This document shows positions 32,751 through 41,631 of a DNA stretch of 64,000 nt, piece by piece. A program made the translations under genes and the position numbers. The DNA comes from CAZGXI01 sp964529715. GTDB lineage: Bacteria; Chloroflexota; Anaerolineae; Aggregatilineales; Ch27. The notes below the pieces were generated by a model, which had not been told where the DNA came from, did no database searches, and saw only the letters and a program-made list of their open reading frames with translations. The stretch lies in the NCBI GenBank assembly GCA_964529715.1, contig CAZGXI010000014.1, forward strand, positions 1 through 64,000. Direction: 5' to 3'. How positions within the stretch are numbered: the first letter of the stretch is position 1; every line of letters starts with the position of its first letter.

Positions 32751-35174
32751 TTACGTCTGCGGCACAAACCGCACCACCGTCACGCCGTCGCCGCCCTCTT
32801 TCTCGCCGCCGCGCTCCCAACTGCGCACCAGCGGGTGATCCTTGACCATCTGCTGCACGGCCTGGCGCAACGCGCCGGTGCCCTTGCCGTGAATGATGCG
32901 CACAAACGGCATCCCCGACATGTAGGCCGCGTCCAGGTATTGTTCCAGGCGCGGCAGGGCGTCTTCTACACGCGCGCCCCGGATGTCCAGTTCCAGGCCG
33001 GGGGAGCGTGGCGCGGGCGCGACCACATCGGCGGTGGGGCGGGGTTCGCGCTTGCGGGCGGGCGTCTTCGCCGCGCGTTTGCTTTCCCCTTTGCTGCGTG
33101 GCGACAGGTCATCCAGGCGGGCACGCAGGCGCAACCGCCCGATTTGCAGTTCGGCCTCCTCGGCGCTCAGTTCGATGATCTGGCCCTCGGCGTTGAGGGT
33201 GTTCACCCACACCAGATCGCCCAGACGGAAGGTGTGCTCGGCTGGATCGCCGACCGGCTCGGTCACATTGCCGCTGACGGGCGCTTCGACCTGGTCTTCC
33301 AGGCCGCGCAGGGCGTTTTGGGCCTGCCGCAGCGCGTCCAGCGGCTGCCCAGCCACCTGAAGTTGGCGACGCAGCCTGCTCATCTCGGTGCGCAAGTCGT
33401 CCAGTTCGCGTTCGGCCTCGGCGCGCGCCTCGGCCAACACCGCGCGCCGCTCAGCCTCAATGGCGTTGAGGCGGCTTTGCAGTTCGTCGCGCAGGCGGTC
33501 GGCCTCATGGCGGGCTTGCAGCGCGGCAGCTCTTTCTCGCACGATCTCGGCGCGCGTCTTGTGGATTTCGTCCAACAGGTCGTCGGCGATCAGATTTTCG
33601 GTGGCGACCATGCCGCGTGCTTCCGCGATGATGGCGGGGTCCAGGCCAAGCCGGGCGGCAATCGCCAGAGCGTTGGAGCGCCCCGGCAGGCCGATCACCA
33701 GTTGATAGGTCGGGGCCAGCGTCGCCAGGTCGAAGACAACCGAGGCGTTGCGCACGCCACGCCGCTCGTGGCTCCAGATTTTGAGTTCGGGGTGATGAGT
33801 CGTGACCAGCGTGGTGCTGCCGCGTCGTAGCAGCGCGCTGAGGATCGCCCGCGCCAGCGCCGAACCTTCTGCCGGATCGGTGCCTGCGCCGACCTCGTCC
33901 AACACGACCAGAGAGCGGTTGTCGCACTGTTGCAGGATGGCGATGGTGTTGGTCATGTGGGCACTGAAGGTGCTGAGCGACTGTTCGATGCTCTGTTCAT
34001 CCCCGATGTCGGCGTAGATGCCCTCAAAGACGCTCAGTTCCGCGCCGGGTTCGGTGGGCAGATGCAGGCCGCACTGCGCCATCAGCGCCAGCAGCCCGAC
34101 GGTCTTGAGCGCGACGGTCTTGCCGCCCGTGTTCGGCCCGGTGATCACAAGCACATACGTCTCGTCATCCAGATGCACATCAATCGGCACGACCGTGTCC
34201 GGGTTCAGCAAGGGATGGCGCGCGCCGGGCAGGTTAAGTGTGCTGCCGGGGTGGTTGAAGTCGGCGTCGCGGCCTTGGATCTCACGAAAACCCACCAGGG
34301 TCGGGGCATTCGCGCCGGTGGCCTCGGCATACAGCGCTTTGGCGAAAATTAGGTCCAGGCGGGCCAGAGTTTCGACCGTGCGGACGATGTAGGGCGCTTC
34401 GTGACCGACCATGTCGGTGATCTCGGCCAGGATGCGCCGGATTTCGTCTTCCTCGGCCAGTTGCAGTTCGCGCCAGTGATTGTTCTGCTCGACTGTTGCC
34501 AGCGGCTCGATCCACAGGGTGGCGCCACTGGCAGATTGATCGTGCACGATGCCGGGGATGCGCCCCTTGAACTCTGCCCGCAGCGGGATGACGTAGCGGC
34601 CGTTGCGCTGGGTGATTAGGGCCTCCTGCAAGTAGGGCGCATTGCTGGAACTGCTGATGATGTTTTGCAGTTTGGCCTGCAGGCGGTCGAAGGCGAGGCG
34701 CAGTTCCCGGCGGATACGCGCCAATTCCGGGCTGGCATTGTCGTTGATCTCGCCGCGCTCGTTGACGATGCGCCCGATCTCGCCCTGTAAGGCAGAACAT
34801 TCTTCCAGCAGGTCGGCGATGTCGGCCAGGCGCGGAAGCTGCCCGCGCATCCGGGTAAGGGTGCGGCGGACCGTCGTGGCGCGGCGGAGGGTGCCCAGGA
34901 TGTCCAGCAAGGTGGTCGGCTCGACCAGCACACCGTGTACGGCGGCCAGGGCCGGCTGACGCACGTCGCGCACGCCGCCCAACGACACGTTCGTCTTAAG
35001 TTCCAACAGCAAGCGTGCTTCGGCGGTCTCCTGCTGGAGATCGCGCGCCTCGGCCAGGCTGATCGCCGGGCGCAAGGCCAAAGCCAGGTCGCGCCCGCCG
35101 CTGAAGCTGGTGTGTTCCGCCAGCCGCGCCAGGATTTTCGGCAGTTCCAAGACTTCAAACGTCTTTTCGTTCAT
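32751..35174 (-). CDS. mutS2: MutS2 family ATPase/endonuclease
   Basis: An 807-residue MutS2. The core and clamp regions lead to the ATPase: Walker A GPNTGGKT, Walker B LVVLDEVGAGTDP and the TTHHPELK loop. A long coiled coil (about residues 510-620) is followed by the KOW-like segment and a C-terminal Smr nuclease domain, with LDIRGARVEDALPRLEQYL and HGKGTGALR. MutS2 lacks the mismatch-recognition domain of MutS; it limits recombination and, in Bacillus, resolves stalled ribosomes. The ATG at 35174 gives the family start MNEKTFEVLELPKIL; the ribosome site is weak. Its 3' end lies about 170 bases from the TIR gene start. Confidence 0.95.
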   Translation of the reverse strand: MNEKTFEVLELPKILARLAEHTSFSGGRDLALALRPAISLAEARDLQQETAEARLLLELKTNVSLGGVRDVRQPALAAVHGVLVEPTTLLDILGTLRRATTVRRTLTRMRGQLPRLADIADLLEECSALQGEIGRIVNERGEINDNASPELARIRRELRLAFDRLQAKLQNIISSSSNAPYLQEALITQRNGRYVIPLRAEFKGRIPGIVHDQSASGATLWIEPLATVEQNNHWRELQLAEEDEIRRILAEITDMVGHEAPYIVRTVETLARLDLIFAKALYAEATGANAPTLVGFREIQGRDADFNHPGSTLNLPGARHPLLNPDTVVPIDVHLDDETYVLVITGPNTGGKTVALKTVGLLALMAQCGLHLPTEPGAELSVFEGIYADIGDEQSIEQSLSTFSAHMTNTIAILQQCDNRSLVVLDEVGAGTDPAEGSALARAILSALLRRGSTTLVTTHHPELKIWSHERRGVRNASVVFDLATLAPTYQLVIGLPGRSNALAIAARLGLDPAIIAEARGMVATENLIADDLLDEIHKTRAEIVRERAAALQARHEADRLRDELQSRLNAIEAERRAVLAEARAEAERELDDLRTEMSRLRRQLQVAGQPLDALRQAQNALRGLEDQVEAPVSGNVTEPVGDPAEHTFRLGDLVWVNTLNAEGQIIELSAEEAELQIGRLRLRARLDDLSPRSKGESKRAAKTPARKREPRPTADVVAPAPRSPGLELDIRGARVEDALPRLEQYLDAAYMSGMPFVRIIHGKGTGALRQAVQQMVKDHPLVRSWERGGEKEGGDGVTVVRFVPQT

Positions 35175-35324
35175 GATGCGCTCGATGCAAAAAAGCAAGC
35201 CAGACTATTCTACTCTTTGCTTGGCCTAAACTAAAGGGCGAGATTGGGTTCGCAGGTGACGAAACCCGGGCGGCGGATTAGAAGCGTGGCGAACGGGAAC
35301 GCGGCGCTTCAATTATCCACGAAA

Positions 35325-35347
35325 ATAGACGCCGGTTTGGCGTCTAT
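35325..35347 (-). terminator. Hairpin terminator of the DUF1801 gene
   Basis: ATAGACGCC/GGCGTCTAT around a five-base loop, followed on the minus strand by TTTTC. It lies about 90 bases past the DUF1801 stop. Confidence 0.65.
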
Positions 35348-35437
35348 CTTAGATTTACTCCTTCTTAAAAAGTGTCCAAAATGAAACTGTGACCACCAAG
35401 GCTCCCGCCCAGGACAGAGCCAGGGCGAGATCAGCTC

Positions 35438-35905
35438 TCAACTCACCGCTTTCTTCACGAGCGCGACGATCCTTGCCTCTTCGGCGTCGGTCAACTCCTT
35501 CAGCGCGAAGGCGACCGGCCATAGGGCGCCTTCGTCGAGGTTCGCTGCGTCATTGAAACCCAACGTTGCGTACCTGGCGTTGAACTTCTGCGCGCTTTGG
35601 AAGAAGCAGACGACCTTGCCATCCCTGGCATACGCGGGCATCCCATACCAGGTTTTCGGCGAGAGGTCTGGCGCGTTGGCTTTGATGATCGCGTGGATGC
35701 GCTGGGCCATACTGCGATCCGGTTCCGACATCTCGGCGATCTTGGCGAGCACGTCGCTTTCCCCATCTGCCTTGCCCTTCTTCGCGCGCGCGCGGCGCGC
35801 CTCCGCCTTCAACTCCTGGGCGCGCTCCTTCATCGCGGCGCGTTCCTCGTCCGTGAATCCCCCGGACTTCCTGGTGCTCTGTGCAATCTCTTCTACTTTT
35901 TTCAT
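35438..35905 (-). CDS. DUF1801 family protein
   Basis: A 155-residue soluble protein. The N-terminal third is a charged helix rich in Lys, Glu and Arg. The DUF1801 domain (about residues 55-153) shows AIIKANAPDLSPKTWYGMPAY, CFFQ and LKELTDAEEARI. The family includes YdhG/Fra-like proteins proposed to act in iron handling, but function is not established. The ATG at 35905 has AGGAG 7 bases upstream; the open frame to 35959 is ignored. The following 287 bases to the cyclase gene hold no gene and only a weak TATAGT-like box. Confidence 0.85.
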   Translation of the reverse strand: MKKVEEIAQSTRKSGGFTDEERAAMKERAQELKAEARRARAKKGKADGESDVLAKIAEMSEPDRSMAQRIHAIIKANAPDLSPKTWYGMPAYARDGKVVCFFQSAQKFNARYATLGFNDAANLDEGALWPVAFALKELTDAEEARIVALVKKAVS

Positions 35906-36192
35906 CTTATTTCTCCTATTACTCTCTACACTTAAACTATACAAGCCTTCCCAGCACAACCGGCGACCTGAAGTTATTCAAGAACCGCAACGCGCTGAGG
36001 CTAAACGACTGTTGACGCCTGTTGCCCGACCGTATGTTCATAGGATAACATGTGTCCGTGAAGGGAGCAAGACGCAGCCAGCCGTCAGCGATTCGCTCCC
36101 ACTGACTGCTGAAGGCTGATTGCTGAAAGCTAAACGCGACAGGCCCCTGCGCCGATTCTTATAGACGGACAGGTATCCAAAGGAGACCACCG

Positions 36193-37014
36193 ATGACTCG
36201 CTTTGCCTGGATCATAGCTACCCTGATCGCGCTGGGAGGTGGCGGGCTGATCGCCCTGTTCGCCGCGCGCGTCCCGCCTGCCGCCAGCGCCCAGACTCCG
36301 CCGCCCGCGCTGACCGACTGGCGCGTGCTCGACCTGACCCAACCGCTCACGCCAGACATCCCCATCTGGCCGGGCGACCCGGCCTTCGAGGTCGAGGCAT
36401 GGGCCTCCTATGAGAACGACGGCTACTTCATCAACCGGATCGCCATCGGCGAGCACAGCGGCACGCATTGGGGCACGCCGAACACCTTTATCGCAGGGGC
36501 GCGCGGCGCAGATGGCTTCACCGCGCAGGAGTTGGTGCTGCCCGCCGCCGTGATCGACATCCGCGCGCAGGCCGCCGCCGACCCCGATTACCGCCTGACG
36601 GTCGAAGATGTACAGGCGTGGGAAGCGGCCAACGGGCCGATCCCCGCCGGGAGTGTGGTCATCCTCTACACCGGCTGGCAAGACCGCTGGACCGACCCAG
36701 AAGCCTTCTTCGGCGCGGATGCCGACGGCGTGCTGCACTGGCCGGGTTTCAGTGGAGAAGCGGTCGCTTTCCTCACGTCCGAACGCGGCATTAGCGGCAT
36801 CGGCACCGACACGCACGGAGCCGATCCCGGCAACGACGAGGCCTTCGCCGCCAGCTTTGCCATGTACGAGGCCAATGGCCTGATCCTGGAATGCCTGGCC
36901 GGGTTAGATAACCTGCCACCCGTCGGCGCAACACTGGTGATCGGCGGGCTGCCGGTGCGGGGTGGATCGGGCAGCCCGGCGCGCGTATTTGCGTTCCTGC
37001 CGCCGGCAGGATAA
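36193..37014 (+). CDS. Exported cyclase-family protein (kynurenine formamidase-like) with altered metal motif
   Basis: A 273-residue protein with an N-terminal signal or anchor (residues 1-33, ending ASAQ). It matches the cyclase family of metal-dependent hydrolases (kynurenine formamidase, isatin hydrolase): the LDLTQPLTPDIPIWPGDP start, IAIGEHSGTH, VILYTGW and GIGTDTHGAD. The family metal motif HSGTHxDAPxHF reads HSGTHWGTPNTF here. The two histidines stay, but the Asp and the last His are Gly and Thr, so the metal site is incomplete by the usual criteria. AAAGGAG precedes the ATG. Export is unusual for the family. Substrate unknown. Confidence 0.85.
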   Translation: MTRFAWIIATLIALGGGGLIALFAARVPPAASAQTPPPALTDWRVLDLTQPLTPDIPIWPGDPAFEVEAWASYENDGYFINRIAIGEHSGTHWGTPNTFIAGARGADGFTAQELVLPAAVIDIRAQAAADPDYRLTVEDVQAWEAANGPIPAGSVVILYTGWQDRWTDPEAFFGADADGVLHWPGFSGEAVAFLTSERGISGIGTDTHGADPGNDEAFAASFAMYEANGLILECLAGLDNLPPVGATLVIGGLPVRGGSGSPARVFAFLPPAG

Positions 37015-37116
37015 ACTTTTCGTTGATAGGCGGCTGACGTTTGCGCCGTCTTTTTATGTCCCGCCTAGTATTGAGCAAGCCGTTCTGTGCGGCGGCAGTC
37101 AGGAGAAGCCGAGTTT

Positions 37117-37554
37117 ATGCTGCTACGCTACATTGCACGTCTGGCCGGGGTCGGGCTGCTGGCGTTGCTGCTGGCAGGCTGCGCCGGGGAAACGCCGACC
37201 CCCGCTGCGAATGCCCCAGCGTCCCTGATCGGGGCATGGTCCAGCACGGGCAGCGGGCAGACCTTTTACATCATTTTTTTGGACAATGGCGAATTCCGCG
37301 CCGGGAGCAACTTCGATACCCTGTTCGACAGCCCGGCGATGTTAGGCCGCTATCAGTACCAGAACGGCCTGCTTGGCCTGACCAACGCCCGCGTGACGGA
37401 CAATGCCTGTCGGCTGACCGGTCACTATGTGCTCGTGGAATACCAGCCCGGCGTACAGGCGACCATACGGCTGCGCAAAAGCCAGGACGGCTGCGCAAAT
37501 CGCCTGAGCCTGTTCGACGGCGCACAGTGGGTGCAGGTCGCTGCAGAAGGGTAG
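37117..37554 (+). CDS. Small lipoprotein of unknown function
   Basis: A 145-residue protein with signal peptide and lipobox LLLAGC (Cys about residue 22), a short Thr-Pro linker, and a compact beta-rich domain beginning LIGAWSSTGSGQTFYIIFLDNG. The pattern resembles lipocalin-like bacterial domains in which a tryptophan opens a small barrel. Two further cysteines, in NACRL and DGCAN, may form a disulfide. AGGAG lies 11 bases upstream. It stands between the cyclase and phosphatase genes; no function is inferred. Confidence 0.75.
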   Translation: MLLRYIARLAGVGLLALLLAGCAGETPTPAANAPASLIGAWSSTGSGQTFYIIFLDNGEFRAGSNFDTLFDSPAMLGRYQYQNGLLGLTNARVTDNACRLTGHYVLVEYQPGVQATIRLRKSQDGCANRLSLFDGAQWVQVAAEG

Positions 37555-37625
37555 TTCCCCAGATTTGCCCGTCGCGCCTGGGGCGCATAGAATGAACATA
37601 AGACCTAGCCTGGATGAGGTGAGGT

Positions 37626-39077
37626 ATGGCCCCCCGCCGCAAATGTCCCCACTGTGGCTACGACAACCTCTCCCCTGCCGTGACCTGCTTTCAATGCGGC
37701 AGTCTCCTGGAGGGCAGCCCAGAAACGCCCCGGCGACGCTTGCCCCGACGTAGCCAACGTATCCTCCGGCTGATGCAACAGCTCGATCCCGGCAGCCCGA
37801 CCGGTCGCCTTGCCAGAGAGGGAGATACCGAGGCGCTGGGACGGCTACCTCTGGAACAGCCTGCCACCTGCCTGAACTGCGGCACGCTTAACCTGCCGAC
37901 AGCGTTCGAATGCGCAAACTGCCAGTCGCCGCTGCTGGTGCCTGACGCGGAGTCGCGCCTGCGGGTTCGCGTTAGCGCGCGTTCCAGTATCGGGCGCGTG
38001 CGCGAGAATAACGAGGATTCGGTTGCTTTGTGGGCGCTGAACGGCGTCGTCATGGGGCTGGTAGCCGACGGGATGGGTGGCGCGGTGGGCGGCGAAGAGG
38101 CCAGCCGCCTGGTGGTAGAAGCCGTCCAGGCGCACTTTCTGGGTGAAGCGCGCGGCAGCGCCGACCTGCACACGTTGGACATCCGCGCCGTAGCCGAACG
38201 GCTGCGCGCCGCGATCCAGGCGGCCAACCTGGCCGTGATCGAGCGCGTGCAGTTGAACCCGGCCCTTAAGGGCATGGGCACCACCGCAACCCTGGTGTTT
38301 GTCCGGGGCAAGCAGGCCCTGATCGCCCATGTGGGCGACAGCCGCGCCTATCTGCTGGATTCGCAACAGCAGTGGATCGGTCAGATCACCTCGGACCACA
38401 GTTTTGTTGAGGCGCTGGTGGGGGCCGGGCATATCACCGAAGAACAGGCCCAGCATCACCCGATGAAGAACGTCCTGTATCGCGCCCTCGGCCAGGTGCC
38501 CGATACCCCGGTGGACCTGTACGAACGCTCCCTGAAAGCCGGGGATCGCATCGTGATCTGTTCGGACGGTGTGACCCGGCACATCACCTCGCAAGATATG
38601 GCGCGTCTGGTGCTGGCCGAGGACGACCCGGCAGCGGTCACGCAGCGCATCATCGACCTGGGCAACGAGCGCGGCGGTGAGGACAACCTGACCGTGATCG
38701 TGCTCATGATCGAGCAGGCGCCCGTGTTGCCGGCAGATGCCTCTGACGCTGCCCAGGACGACGGCCTGCCCACCCCCATCCCCTGGATGACCACGACCGC
38801 CAGTGACACCGAGGTCACGTTTGTTCCTACCAAACCAAGCGATACCGAAAGGACGCTCGTCGAGCCACAGCCGGATGAGTCTGATCGCCTGCTCAACCCG
38901 GACATCGACGACGAAGATACCCTGATCACCCGGCGCACGGCCATGCGCGCCATCACTACCGAGGAAATCCCTGCCCTGACGCTGGACGAAGAGGAGGGCG
39001 TGACCCTACCTGCCCGCCCTGAAGACCTGCTCTCGAAAGAGAAAGAGGACGACGACGCGCCCGCCGATGGCGCATGA
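37626..39077 (+). CDS. PP2C-type Ser/Thr phosphatase with N-terminal zinc ribbons
   Basis: A 483-residue cytoplasmic protein. Two zinc ribbons open it (Cys7/10/21/24 and Cys82/85/96/99), separated by a basic stretch. The PP2C domain (about 115-355) has RENNEDS, LVADGMGGAVGG with metal-binding Asp148, AHVGDSRAYLL, ICSDGVTRH and EDNLTVIVL, all needed for two-metal catalysis. The last ~120 residues are acidic and Thr-rich (TEVT, TERTL, EDTLITRRT) and could be phosphorylated docking sites. It would reverse Ser/Thr kinase signalling; no kinase gene is beside it. GAGGTGAGGT precedes the ATG. Confidence 0.92.
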   Translation: MAPRRKCPHCGYDNLSPAVTCFQCGSLLEGSPETPRRRLPRRSQRILRLMQQLDPGSPTGRLAREGDTEALGRLPLEQPATCLNCGTLNLPTAFECANCQSPLLVPDAESRLRVRVSARSSIGRVRENNEDSVALWALNGVVMGLVADGMGGAVGGEEASRLVVEAVQAHFLGEARGSADLHTLDIRAVAERLRAAIQAANLAVIERVQLNPALKGMGTTATLVFVRGKQALIAHVGDSRAYLLDSQQQWIGQITSDHSFVEALVGAGHITEEQAQHHPMKNVLYRALGQVPDTPVDLYERSLKAGDRIVICSDGVTRHITSQDMARLVLAEDDPAAVTQRIIDLGNERGGEDNLTVIVLMIEQAPVLPADASDAAQDDGLPTPIPWMTTTASDTEVTFVPTKPSDTERTLVEPQPDESDRLLNPDIDDEDTLITRRTAMRAITTEEIPALTLDEEEGVTLPARPEDLLSKEKEDDDAPADGA

Positions 39078-39290
39078 AGCAGCCCGGCGTCGGGATACAC
39101 GGGCGTGAAGCAGACCATCACCACATCGCCGGGCCTGGTTAGGAACGAAGATTCATCGCGTCGATCTTTCTGCTCCGTGCGCGCCAGCCACACCGAGTTG
39201 ACAGCACAAGCCGCGTCTGTGAGGGCAGTTTTAACACGCTTTTGGAACATCCTATAGCGGTGTTGCCTGTGCTGCAATCCGGTTGTGCTC

Positions 39291-39318
39291 TTCCAGAATG
39301 CGATCCTTGCGCTATAAT
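39291..39318 (+). promoter_or_regulatory. Promoter of the MFS transporter gene
   Basis: TATAAT (39313-39318) with a weak TTCCAG 16 bases upstream, 45 bases before the ATG. The rest of 39078-39363 shows no gene. Confidence 0.45.
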
Positions 39319-39363
39319 CGCCCCTCGCCTTTAGTGCTTTCCTGAATCGACGGAATAGCTCCC

Positions 39364-40575
39364 ATGACGTTCCTCAACCGCGACCGCTTCACCTGGCTGG
39401 CTTATCTGATGCTCGGCTACTACTCCTACCAGCAGGCGACGCTCAGCCCTGCCGAGCCGTTCATCCGCGCCGAGTTGGGCCTCAACTACTCAGTCTCTGC
39501 CCTGCACTTCACCGCCATGTCGTTCGGCATGGTCCTGGCGGGCCTGTTCACCGACCGGGCTGCTGCGCGTTGGGGGCGCAAGGCGGTGTTCTGGGGCGGC
39601 GGCGGCGGCATGGCGCTAGCCGGGTTGTTGCTGATTGCGGGCCGCCAGGTCGTCGTGACCATCCCTGCCGCGCTGCTGATGGGCGCCATCGGCACGACGC
39701 TGATGGCGCTGTGTTACGCCACCGTCGCGGACCGCTTCGGCGAGCGCCGCGCGACCGGCCTGACCGAGGCGAACACGGTCGCCAGCGTCGGCGCGATGCT
39801 GGCCCCGCTGGCCGTTGGGGGACTGGCACAGGTTGGGCTAGGCTGGCGGAGCAGCCTGGTTGTGGGCGGCCTGGTCTGGGTGCTGATGCTGATCGTCTTC
39901 TGGACGGCGAAGTTTCCCGCCATGCCCGCCGCGCCGAAGCCTGCTGACGTCACGCCCAGACGTTCGCTCCCGGCGGCATTCTGGGCTTACTGGCTGGTGG
40001 TGGTACTGGGGGTAGCGGTGGAGTGGGGCATGATCTATTGGAGCGCGGCCTTTCTGGAGCGCGTCGTAGGGCTGCCCAAAGTGACCGCCTCCACGCTGGT
40101 GAGCGCCTTTTTCCTGGCAATGGTCATCGGACGGTTCACCGGCAGCCGCCTGACCCGCTTCTTTCCGCCGAACCGCCTGCTGATCGGCGCGGTGGCGATT
40201 GTGTTGGTGGGGTTCCCGATCTTCTGGCTGGCGCAAACGCCGGCACTCAACATCGCCGGGCTGTTCATCGCCGGGCTGGGCGTGGCGAACATGTATCCGA
40301 TGACGCTCTCATCGGCCTCGAACGCCGCGCCGGAACACACAACCCTGGTCGGCGCGCGCGTGTCGCTGGCGGCAGGGGTCGCCATGCTGACCGGGCCGCA
40401 GCTTTTGGGGGCCGCCGCCGACCGGATCGGCATTCAGGGCGCTTATGGGATCATCGCCGCGCTGATGGTCGGTGTGATCGTGGTCGTGTTCGTTGCCAAT
40501 CGGCTGGCAGCGCGGCGCCGACCGCTCCCGTTGACTTCGGCTGAGGAGTTTTCCAGTACCGCTGAGCCGGTCTGA
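39364..40575 (+). CDS. MFS transporter, 12 membrane helices
   Basis: A 403-residue major-facilitator protein. The first helices (SYQQATLSP, then FTAMSFGMVLAGLFTDRAAARWGRKAVF) include the loop 2-3 signature in the form GLFTDRAAARWGRK, and the second half repeats the topology. Central loop around residue 200. Substrate is not predictable: sugar and drug porters both look like this. No regulator is attached. Nearest neighbours are the phosphatase (unrelated) and the corrinoid protein gene 265 bases downstream. The start is the first ATG after the promoter; no clear ribosome site. Confidence 0.85.
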   Translation: MTFLNRDRFTWLAYLMLGYYSYQQATLSPAEPFIRAELGLNYSVSALHFTAMSFGMVLAGLFTDRAAARWGRKAVFWGGGGGMALAGLLLIAGRQVVVTIPAALLMGAIGTTLMALCYATVADRFGERRATGLTEANTVASVGAMLAPLAVGGLAQVGLGWRSSLVVGGLVWVLMLIVFWTAKFPAMPAAPKPADVTPRRSLPAAFWAYWLVVVLGVAVEWGMIYWSAAFLERVVGLPKVTASTLVSAFFLAMVIGRFTGSRLTRFFPPNRLLIGAVAIVLVGFPIFWLAQTPALNIAGLFIAGLGVANMYPMTLSSASNAAPEHTTLVGARVSLAAGVAMLTGPQLLGAAADRIGIQGAYGIIAALMVGVIVVVFVANRLAARRRPLPLTSAEEFSSTAEPV

Positions 40576-40840
40576 CAACGCTCAAATGCTTGCACATCGT
40601 GTAGCTTTTCAGAACATGTCTTATGCGCCGGAAGAATCCTCTCGGCCTGGCATCTGGTGCAGCGCGGGCGGCGGTCTTGCCTGTGTGCCGCCAACCTGAG
40701 GCGGTTACATGCAGCGGCGGTCGCTCCGACGTTCAGCACTGGCGCGTTTTGGGAAATCCGTGCGAAAATGTGGGGAAATGCGGGCTTTTCGTTGGAAAAG
40801 CCTCTCCGTTCACCGGGTATCTTTCGGAGGGAGGAAAACC

Positions 40841-41476
40841 GTGTCTATCCTGGATGACATCCGCGAGGCCGTGATCACGGGCAATCGGGCAGGGACGACC
40901 GCCGGGGTGGAACAGGCATTGGCCGAGGGCATCGAGGCCAACGTCATCTTGAACCAGGCCCTGATCGCGGCGATGACCGAGGTGGGGGCGCGCTTCGAGC
41001 GCAACGAGTACTATGTGCCGGAGATGCTGATTGCAGCACGGGCGATGCAGGCGGGGTTAAGTCTGCTCAAGCCAAAGCTGGTGGAGGCAGGGGCGCAGCC
41101 ACTGGGGACGGTCGCCATCGGGACGGTCAAGGGCGACCTGCACGACATCGGCAAGAACCTGGTGGCGATGATGCTAGAGGGGGCAGGGTTCGCCATCCGC
41201 GACCTGGGGGTGGACGTGGCGCCGGAGAAGTTTGTGCAGGCGGCGCGTGAGGGAGCGCAGATCGTGGCGATGTCGGCGCTGCTGACGACGACCATGCCAG
41301 GCATGAAGACGACGATTGCGGCGCTGAACGAGGCTGGGCTGCGCGGGCAGGTCAAGGTGATGGTGGGCGGCGCGCCGGTGACGCAAGCCTATGCGGCTGA
41401 GATCGGCGCGGACGGCTACAGCCCCGACGCTTCCTCCGCTGCCCGCCTGGCCCGTTCCCTGGTCGGCGCCGCCTAG
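40841..41476 (+). CDS. Corrinoid (B12-binding) methyltransferase partner protein
   Basis: A 211-residue corrinoid protein of the MtbC/MttC/MtgC type. An N-terminal four-helix cap (about residues 1-88) is followed by a Rossmann-like B12 domain carrying GDLHDIGKN, where His is the lower cobalt ligand, and later MVGGAPV and GADGYSPDA. Such proteins carry a methyl group on cobalamin between a substrate-specific and an acceptor methyltransferase. The start is GTG at 40841, directly after GGAGGGAGG; the longer frame to 40709 is not used. A UroD-family methyltransferase gene lies 6 kb away and a sugar importer between them. No cobalamin riboswitch is visible upstream. Confidence 0.93.
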   Translation: MSILDDIREAVITGNRAGTTAGVEQALAEGIEANVILNQALIAAMTEVGARFERNEYYVPEMLIAARAMQAGLSLLKPKLVEAGAQPLGTVAIGTVKGDLHDIGKNLVAMMLEGAGFAIRDLGVDVAPEKFVQAAREGAQIVAMSALLTTTMPGMKTTIAALNEAGLRGQVKVMVGGAPVTQAYAAEIGADGYSPDASSAARLARSLVGAA

Positions 41477-41523
41477 ACGGTTTTCCGCGCTGGATTTTCT
41501 GCGCCATCTGGGGCGCGTTTTGC

Positions 41524-41596
41524 GGCAGGGACGTGCAGTGCGACGTTCCTGCCGTCGGTTTTCTCCCACCCTGATCGGTGCGCAGCGGGATCAGGG
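41524..41596. terminator. Two hairpins between the corrinoid and DUF4380 genes
   Basis: GGCAGGGACGT/ACGTTCCTGCC (41524-41553, one wobble) followed a few bases on by TTTTC, a fair terminator of the corrinoid gene. Then CCCTGATC/GATCAGGG (41569-41596), which lies 24 bases before AAGGAGG of the next gene and could shape its leader. Confidence 0.5.
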
Positions 41597-41631
41597 AAGA
41601 ATAGCTGTGGCAAGGCATTAAGGAGGAAAAC

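Noticed and set aside
40576..40840. Possible cobalamin riboswitch before the corrinoid gene
   Set aside because: No B12-box sequence or matching stem pattern could be found in the leader.
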